Assembly (NCBI GenBank): GCA_028292505.1
Contig: JAQGMF010000025.1
Span: 1 to 47,484 of the forward strand
Origin: Rhodocyclales bacterium
GTDB taxonomy: Bacteria > Pseudomonadota > Gammaproteobacteria > Burkholderiales > Rhodocyclaceae
DNA: 47,484 nucleotides
Direction: 5' to 3'
Shown here: positions 42,141-47,484 of the stretch, piece by piece
Position numbering within the stretch: position 1 is the first letter of the stretch
How the letters are laid out: each line of letters begins with the position of its first letter
Made by a program: the position numbers and the translations under genes
The notes under the pieces: model-generated
Seen by the model: only the letters and a program-made list of their open reading frames with translations
The model's database searches: none
Told to the model about the DNA's origin: nothing

Positions 42141-44196
42141 GACTGTTCTCCAGGGGCAACGTAAACTTGAAGATACTCCCGCCCATGGGATTTGGGTCTA
42201 CCCACAGGCGGCCATTGTGAAATTCGATGATGGAACGGCAGATGTTCAACCCCATGCCCATGCCTTCGGCCTTGGTACTGAAGAAGGCGGAAAAAAGCCG
42301 CTCGCGGTCCGCTTCGCCGATGCCGTGGCCCAGGTCGGTGACGGATACCTCGATCAGATCGTCGACCTGGCGTGCTGCCACGACGACCACACAGCGCTCG
42401 CGCGGTTGGCCGAGCTCGGCTTCAGCAGCATTCTTGACCAGATTGAGCAACACCTGTTCGATCATGATGCGGTCAGCATAGACGCTGGGCAGGCCTTCTT
42501 CGAGGTGTAATTCGATCTTGATGCCGAGTCGTTGCGCTTCGATTTCGGCGATGCCCAAGGCATCTTCGGCGATCTCGGTAAGTTCGACATCGGCGCGTTT
42601 GGGTTCGCTCTTACGCACGAAGTCGCGCACCCGGCGCACGATGTGACCCGCTCTGGCCGCTTGTGCGTTGGCCTTTTCCATTGCTGCGAGAATGTCATCA
42701 AAGCGGTAGTCGCCGCTCTTGAGGCGATTGACGCAGCCTTTGGCATAGTTGGCAATCGCCGATAATGGCTGGTTCAGTTCGTGCGCCAGCGTGGAGGCCA
42801 TTTCGCCCATCGTGATCAGGCGTGAGGTGCGCGCCAGCCGCGCTTCCTGCTCGCGATTGAGTTCTTCCACATGTTTGAGGTCGGAGATGTCGGTCGCCAC
42901 GGCGAGACGCACCACGCGGCCGTCCACCCACAGGGTGGCACGCTCGCGTACATGGAACCAGTGGCCGGTGACAGGATGCTGCAATTCGCCATCGAACAAT
43001 TCGCGCGGCAGTTGTCCGGGATCGAGATTGCGCGGATCGAGCAGGTAGTCGCCCATTTCGGGGCGCGGGATCGCCAGACCGTCGTGGCCAGCCAGCGCGT
43101 TGCTATCGTCGCGGCGCAGGAAAGCGCGATTGGCGTAGAGCACTTCGCCATTGGCAGCATCGACCACGTAGACGGCTGCATCGAGGCCGTCCAGCACGGC
43201 CGTGAAACGTTCGTAAGCCGCTTCGAGATCGCCACGCACGCGCCGCGATTCGGTGATGTCGGTGAGGGCCGACATCCAGCCGGTCTGTATGCCGTTGGCA
43301 TCAACCAGTGGTGACTCGTGCAAGCGCACATCGAGCGTGCTGCCATTGGCGCGCTGGATGCGTACTTCAAAACCTTCTTTCGGTGCCTTGCCCGACAGGC
43401 ACAGCGCAAGGTTTTGCCAATTGGTGGTGAACTCGTTTTCGGGCCAATACACGAAAGGGGGTTCGGAGCCGACAAGCTCTTCGGCGGTGCGTCCGGTCAT
43501 TTCGCAAAAAGCGTGATTGACGTAGATGGTGCGTCCGCGCAAATCGATGGCGCGCAGGCCGGTCGATACGGATTCCTCCATGGCTTTGCGAAAGGCCGTC
43601 TCGACGCGCAGCGCATCTTCGGTTGCGCGCCGGTTCGACACATCGTGCGCGACGGCAAAGATCAGGTTGTCTTCACGTACCGGGTTGGCGCTCCACGACA
43701 GCCATTTATAGCTGCCATCGCCGCAACGACAACGCACTTCGAAATTGCTCGGCTTGCCCTCGATCAGTGTATCCAGCGCGAACGATACGACGTGGACATC
43801 GTCGGGATGGATCAAGTCGAGAATGCTCTTATCCGGCAGATGATCGGGACGCTGACCGAGCACGTTGAGGAAGGCCGGATTGGCGCGCTTGACGGTTCCT
43901 CCCATGCTGAGTACGCAGAGCAAGTCCAGCGAAAGCGCAAAAATCCGATCGCGTTCGCCGGCGATGACGGCGATACGATGATGCTGTTCGCGGGCGGTGA
44001 GCAAGCTCCAGCCAGCGACGGCCAGCAGCGAAATGATGAGCAGCGTCGACAGCGCGTTGATGCTCGACGCCGTCGGGTTGCCGATGGAACGATTTGCAAT
44101 CCAGATCAGACCAATCAACGTTGCCACGCCGATGATGATCAGCGCAAACGACGGTGCGCGGGACTCACGTGATGAGGGTGTCGTATGCGGATCCAT
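42112..44196 (-). CDS. PAS-rich membrane sensor histidine kinase (FixL-like)
   Basis: The product is 694 residues. Two membrane helices lie at about 15-35 and 45-65 (FALIIIGVATLIGLIWIA, LSTLLIISLLAVAGWSLL). Three PAS domains follow: about 85-195 (NPAFLNVLGQ), 200-325 (VNHAFCEMTGRTAEELVG) and 330-455 (ANRAFLRRDDSNALAG). The HisKA helix is MGEMASTLAHELNQPLSAIA with phosphoacceptor His472, the class paired with FixJ-type regulators. The HATPase domain has LLNLVKNAAEAE (N box), DLGHGIG (G1) and GMGMGLNICRSIIEFHNG (G2). I cannot see a heme-binding signature, so oxygen sensing is not shown. It starts at ATG 44196 with no clear Shine-Dalgarno. It is divergent from aceE across 560 bases and overlaps the regulator gene. 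Confidence 0.92.
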   Translation of the reverse strand: MDPHTTPSSRESRAPSFALIIIGVATLIGLIWIANRSIGNPTASSINALSTLLIISLLAVAGWSLLTAREQHHRIAVIAGERDRIFALSLDLLCVLSMGGTVKRANPAFLNVLGQRPDHLPDKSILDLIHPDDVHVVSFALDTLIEGKPSNFEVRCRCGDGSYKWLSWSANPVREDNLIFAVAHDVSNRRATEDALRVETAFRKAMEESVSTGLRAIDLRGRTIYVNHAFCEMTGRTAEELVGSEPPFVYWPENEFTTNWQNLALCLSGKAPKEGFEVRIQRANGSTLDVRLHESPLVDANGIQTGWMSALTDITESRRVRGDLEAAYERFTAVLDGLDAAVYVVDAANGEVLYANRAFLRRDDSNALAGHDGLAIPRPEMGDYLLDPRNLDPGQLPRELFDGELQHPVTGHWFHVRERATLWVDGRVVRLAVATDISDLKHVEELNREQEARLARTSRLITMGEMASTLAHELNQPLSAIANYAKGCVNRLKSGDYRFDDILAAMEKANAQAARAGHIVRRVRDFVRKSEPKRADVELTEIAEDALGIAEIEAQRLGIKIELHLEEGLPSVYADRIMIEQVLLNLVKNAAEAELGQPRERCVVVVAARQVDDLIEVSVTDLGHGIGEADRERLFSAFFSTKAEGMGMGLNICRSIIEFHNGRLWVDPNPMGGSIFKFTLPLENSLEPQSVAVP

Positions 44197-44379
44197 GGGG
44201 GGAAAGACTTTCTACGGAGGAAGTCGATTGTCTGTGCGGTATCTGTGCTGGGGGCATCGGGTCAAACCCTCAGTTTTGGACACATGAGAAACCGATTCTA
44301 TGTCCGCACACGAACATGGCGCGCGCTTTTTGATTCTGTATGCTGCGTGCCGGACGCTCACGGTCGTCAGCGAGGCTCT

Positions 44380-44394
44380 TGTTGCGTTGCAACA
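44380..44394. promoter_or_regulatory. 15-base palindrome, candidate operator upstream of aceE
   Basis: TGTTGC-GTT-GCAACA is a perfect dyad. The half-site TTGTTGC occurs at 44379-44385 and again at 44449-44455, the latter overlapping the -35 element of the candidate aceE promoter. Two spaced copies beside a promoter suggest a regulator site; the neighbouring FixJ-type protein is one candidate binder. Confidence 0.4.
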
Positions 44395-44451
44395 TATTGT
44401 TTTGTAAGAGAAAAGATCAAAATTGCTAATCGATCCATTAGTGTATTTTTG

Positions 44452-44480
44452 TTGCATACCGTGATGCGGTGTTTTATATT
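44452..44480 (+). promoter_or_regulatory. Sigma-70-type promoter candidate for aceE
   Basis: TTGCAT (44452-44457, 4-5 of 6 to consensus) is separated by exactly 17 bases from TATATT (44475-44480, 5 of 6 to consensus), in AT-rich DNA and oriented to aceE. Transcription would begin near 44487, giving an untranslated leader of about 270 bases that opens in a 7-base-pair hairpin. Confidence 0.6.
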
Positions 44481-44756
44481 GTGAAATCCGAGCGTTCCGG
44501 GCGTTTCGGATTCGTCTCGTTGTGCGTTTTTTTGGCCCCAATTGCAGGAACCCGCTTTGTGGCCGCCTTCGCACATCTACCGACAACTTGGCCGAAGTTC
44601 TTTGCAGTTCCAGCGGGCGGATTCGGCATAAGCGAATCGGCGCGCAATAGTAGTCATGTCTGGCCGCACGCTATGCAGCCGACGACAACACAGCAAATCG
44701 CTCACGATGCCCCCGTCGGAACGGTTTGATCAAATGCCCATTAGAGGAGAAGTAAC

Positions 44757-47438
44757 ATGGCAGAGATGCCCCACGTGCTCCTGCAGTCCGATCCGGACGC
44801 GCGAGAGACACAGGAATGGTTGGAAGCACTGGAGGCAGTCATCGCGCAGGAAGGCCCCGAACGGGCGCATTACCTGATTCAGCGTCTCATCGAGTCGGCA
44901 CGCGAAGAAGGGATCGACATCCCTTACAGCGCCAATACAGCCTATATCAATACCATCCCGACCGAGCAGCAGCCGAATTACCCCGGCGATGTGGCGATGG
45001 AAGAGCGCATCCAGGCTTACCTGCGCTGGAATGCCATTGCCATGGTGGTGCGTGCCAATCGCAACACCAACGTGGGCGGCCACATTGCATCGTATGCATC
45101 GTCCACGACTCTGTATGACGTTGGCTTCAACTGGTTCTGGCATGCACCGAGCGAAGAAAATGGCGGCGACCTGGTGTTCTTCCAGGGCCACTCGGTGCCC
45201 GGCGTGTATGCGCGCGCTTTCATGCTCGGTCGTCTGTCCGAAGAACAACTCGACAACTTCCGCCAGGAAGTTGGCGGCAAGGGTCTGTCGTCCTATCCGC
45301 ATCCGTGGTTGATGCCGGACTTCTGGCAGTTCCCGACCGTGTCGATGGGCCTCGGCCCATTGCAAGCAATTTATCAAGCGCGCTTCATGAAGTACCTCGA
45401 TTCGCGCGGCCTCGCCAAGACCTCCAACCGCAAGGTATGGGCCTTCATGGGCGATGGCGAAATGGAAGAAGTCGAGTCGATGGGCGCCATCGGCGTCGGC
45501 GGTCGCGAGAAGCTCGACAACCTCGTGTTCGTCATCAACTGTAATCTGCAGCGCCTGGATGGACCGGTGCGCGGCAACGGCAAGATCATCCAGGAACTCG
45601 AAGCGGAATTCCGCGGCGCCGGCTGGAACGTCATCAAACTGATCTGGGGTACGCATTGGGACGCGCTGTTTGCGCGCGATGCCAAGGGCATACTCAAGAA
45701 ACGCATGATGGAAGTGGTCGACGGTGAGTACCAGACCTACAAGTCGAAGAACGGCGCTTACGTGCGCGAATACTTCTTCAACACGCCCGAGCTGAAAGAG
45801 CTGGTGATCGACTGGACCGACGACGATATCTGGCGCCTGAACCGCGGCGGCCATGACATGTTCAAGGTGTTTACAGCCTACAAGGCAGCCGTCGAGCACA
45901 CTGGCCAGCCGACCCTGATTCTTGCCAAGACCATCAAGGGTTACGGCATGGGCGAGTCGGGCGAAGCGCAGAACATCAGCCACCAGAAAAAGGAATTGTC
46001 ACTGAAGGCGCTGAAGGATTTCCGTGCACGCTTCACAATTCCGGTTACCGACGACAAGCTCGAAGAAATGCCGTACATCAAGTTCGAGGAGAACTCTCCC
46101 GAACTCAACTACATGCGCAAACAGCGCATGGACCTTGGCGGTTATCTGCCATCGCGTCGCCGCACCTCGGCTACGTTACAGATCCCTGAACTGTCTGCCT
46201 TCGAAGCCTTATTGAAAGCCACCGGCGAAGGTCGTGAGATTTCGACCACGCAAGTCATCGGCCGCATTTTCAACACGCTGCTCAAAGACAAGAACGTCGG
46301 CCGCAACGTCGTGCCGATCGTGGTGGACGAGAGCCGCACCTTCGGTATCGAAGGCATGTTCCGCCAGTACGGCATCTGGAATCAGCAAGGCCAGCAGTAC
46401 GTGCCGCAGGATCATGACCAGCTCATGTTCTACAAGGAAACGAAGGACGGCCAGATCATGCAGGACGGCATCAACGAAGCCGGTGCGATGGCCGACTGGT
46501 TGGCCGCTGCGACGAGCTACTCGGTGCACGGTGTGCCGATGATTCCGTTCTACATCTTCTACTCGATGTTCGGCCTGCAACGTACGATGGATCTGTGCTG
46601 GGCGGCAGGCGACTCGCGCGCACGTGGCTTCCTGGTTGGCGGCACGGCAGGGCGTACCACGCTCAATGGCGAAGGCCTGCAACACGAAGATGGTCACTCG
46701 CATGTGCTCGCACATACGATTCCTAATTGCGTGTCATATGACCCAACCTTCTCGTACGAACTGGCAGTGATCTTCCAGGACGGCCTGCGCCGCATGTTCA
46801 AGGAGCAGGAAGACGTTTATTACTACATCACGGTAATGAACGAGAACTACGAGCATCCCGAAATGCCGGTCGGCGCCGAAAATGACATCGTCAAGGGGCT
46901 GTACAAGTTCCGTGACGGCGCCACGACCAAGGGCGGCAAGGCACCACGCGTGCAACTGATGGGCTCGGGCACGATCTTCCGCGAAGTCATCGCTGCTGCC
47001 GATCTGCTCAAGAGCGACTGGGGCATCGACTCCGACATCTGGGGCGCACCGAGCTTCAACGAACTGGCTCGCGACGGACAAGCCACCGCGCGCTGGAACA
47101 TGCTGCATCCGCTCGAAGAGAAGCGCGTCTCGCATGTCGAGAAGAAACTCAAGGGCATGCAAGGGCCGATGATCGTCGCTACCGACTACATCCATCTTTA
47201 TGCCGAACAGATACGTCCGTATGTGCCCGGCAAGTATGTCGTGCTGGGTACGGATGGTTTCGGTCGCTCCGACACGCGCGAGCAACTGCGTCACCACTTC
47301 GAAGTCGACCGCCGCTGGGTTGTCGTTGCAGCGCTGTCTGCACTCGCCGAAGAGGGTAAGGTTGATCGCGAGAAAGTGGCTGCCGCGCTCGTCAAGTACG
47401 AGCTCGATCCAAACAAGCCGAACCCGATGACTGTTTGA
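44757..47438 (+). CDS. aceE: Pyruvate dehydrogenase E1 component, homodimeric type
   Basis: AceE decarboxylates pyruvate with thiamine diphosphate and acetylates the lipoyl groups of E2, feeding acetyl-CoA into central metabolism. The product is 893 residues, close to the 887 of Escherichia coli. The start at ATG 44757 has AGAGGAGAAG seven bases upstream. The TPP-binding motif begins GDGE (232-235) and ends in VFVINCNLQRLDGP. Other typical parts are NTNVGGHIASYASSTTLYD (N-terminal substrate loop), HDMFKVFTAYKAAVEHTGQP, IIPFYIFYSMFGLQR-type text (MIPFYIFYSMFGLQRTMDL), AGRTTLNGEGLQHEDGHSHV, and YYYITVMNENYEHPEMP. The C-terminus ALVKYELDPNKPNP is complete. aceF begins 25 bases later. Confidence 0.97.
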   Translation: MAEMPHVLLQSDPDARETQEWLEALEAVIAQEGPERAHYLIQRLIESAREEGIDIPYSANTAYINTIPTEQQPNYPGDVAMEERIQAYLRWNAIAMVVRANRNTNVGGHIASYASSTTLYDVGFNWFWHAPSEENGGDLVFFQGHSVPGVYARAFMLGRLSEEQLDNFRQEVGGKGLSSYPHPWLMPDFWQFPTVSMGLGPLQAIYQARFMKYLDSRGLAKTSNRKVWAFMGDGEMEEVESMGAIGVGGREKLDNLVFVINCNLQRLDGPVRGNGKIIQELEAEFRGAGWNVIKLIWGTHWDALFARDAKGILKKRMMEVVDGEYQTYKSKNGAYVREYFFNTPELKELVIDWTDDDIWRLNRGGHDMFKVFTAYKAAVEHTGQPTLILAKTIKGYGMGESGEAQNISHQKKELSLKALKDFRARFTIPVTDDKLEEMPYIKFEENSPELNYMRKQRMDLGGYLPSRRRTSATLQIPELSAFEALLKATGEGREISTTQVIGRIFNTLLKDKNVGRNVVPIVVDESRTFGIEGMFRQYGIWNQQGQQYVPQDHDQLMFYKETKDGQIMQDGINEAGAMADWLAAATSYSVHGVPMIPFYIFYSMFGLQRTMDLCWAAGDSRARGFLVGGTAGRTTLNGEGLQHEDGHSHVLAHTIPNCVSYDPTFSYELAVIFQDGLRRMFKEQEDVYYYITVMNENYEHPEMPVGAENDIVKGLYKFRDGATTKGGKAPRVQLMGSGTIFREVIAAADLLKSDWGIDSDIWGAPSFNELARDGQATARWNMLHPLEEKRVSHVEKKLKGMQGPMIVATDYIHLYAEQIRPYVPGKYVVLGTDGFGRSDTREQLRHHFEVDRRWVVVAALSALAEEGKVDREKVAAALVKYELDPNKPNPMTV

Positions 47439-47463
47439 TCCAGGCCGCACCAAAGGAAAACAA

Positions 47464-47484
47464 ATGAGCCAACTCATCGAAGTC
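47464..47484 (+). CDS. aceF: Start of aceF (pyruvate dehydrogenase E2), cut by window end
   Basis: ATG 47464 opens MSQLIEV, the usual beginning of the first lipoyl domain of dihydrolipoyl acetyltransferase, with AAAGGAAAA just upstream. Only seven codons are visible, so the identity rests on position directly after aceE and this short match. Confidence 0.75.

Larger units (their letters stand above)
44197..44756. other. 560-base control region between the sensor kinase and aceE
   Basis: No gene is supported here. The middle (about 44380-44480) is much more AT-rich than its surroundings and contains a 15-base palindrome, a sigma-70-like promoter pointing to aceE and, just beyond its -10, a hairpin with arms AATCCGA (44485-44491) and TCGGATT (44506-44512). 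GATTCG/CGAATC at 44620-44638 forms a second hairpin in the long leader. AGAGGAGAAG (44743-44752) is the aceE ribosome-binding site. A weak TTGACC (minus strand, 44260-44265) could be a kinase -35, but no good -10 follows. Confidence 0.6.

Noticed and set aside
44529..44545. Sigma-54-like TTGGCCCCAATTGC before aceE
   Set aside because: The spacing between GG and GC is 8 bases; sigma-54 promoters need 10.
44469..44729. 86-codon frame in the aceE leader
   Set aside because: It has a non-ATG start, no ribosome-binding site and an unremarkable sequence; it overlaps the promoter and leader structures.

Overview
ORGANISM. This is chromosomal DNA of a Gram-negative proteobacterium, most likely a betaproteobacterium. 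The evidence is a homodimeric-type aceE followed by aceF, the rpe-gph-trpE-trpG-trpD-trpC order, apaG divergent from rpe, tamB, bifunctional argJ, and a FixL/FixJ-like pair beside aceE (an arrangement I associate with Rhodocyclales-like genomes; this is inference, not proven here). Genes are dense and mostly GC-rich. I see no rRNA, tRNA, CRISPR array, transposase or integrase. LAYOUT. (1) 1-11.8 kb, accessory-looking surface/secretion region: the end of a membrane-anchored cysteine-rich protein, a possible short cysteine-containing ORF, a small lipoprotein, and, coupled to it by a 1-base stop/start overlap, a 3390-residue RTX protein. The RTX protein has a class-3-lipase-like N-terminus, many calcium-binding nonapeptide blocks and a C-terminus like type I secretion substrates; its secretion genes are not in the window. 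(2) 12.0-15.5 kb: an HDOD-GAF signalling protein, argJ, a striking long inverted repeat and a YgjV-like membrane protein. (3) 15.6-28.8 kb: a contiguous MSHA-type type IV pilus locus in the order E-G-A-C-D-O-P-I-I2-J-K-L-M-N. It encodes the extension ATPase with a textbook MshEN c-di-GMP-binding motif, the platform protein, the major pilin, four minor pilin-like proteins, the PilM/N/O-like alignment proteins, the secretin and accessory proteins. (4) 28.9-39.1 kb, housekeeping: apaG (minus), then rpe, gph, a possible 32-codon ORF, trpE, trpG, trpD, trpC and tamB. (5) 39.1-44.2 kb, minus strand: a PAS-rich sensor kinase, its overlapping FixJ-type response regulator, and an exported M48-like protein whose HExxH motif has become NExxH, carrying three copies of a two-cysteine module. 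(6) 44.2-47.5 kb: a 560-base control region, aceE (pyruvate dehydrogenase E1) and the first codons of aceF. HOW IT FITS TOGETHER. Regions 1 and 3 concern the cell surface: a secreted giant lipase-like adhesin or enzyme, and a c-di-GMP-responsive pilus. Regions 4 and 6 are core metabolism. The kinase/regulator pair shares a control region with aceE, so regulation of pyruvate oxidation is a plausible but untested link. Convergent gene ends at 28.8 and 39.1-39.4 kb carry palindromic repeats that share an identical 23-base segment, and a different composite palindrome splits mshE from mshG. The best candidates for something undescribed are the RTX lipase with its coupled lipoprotein, and the degenerate M48 protein with triplicated modules.
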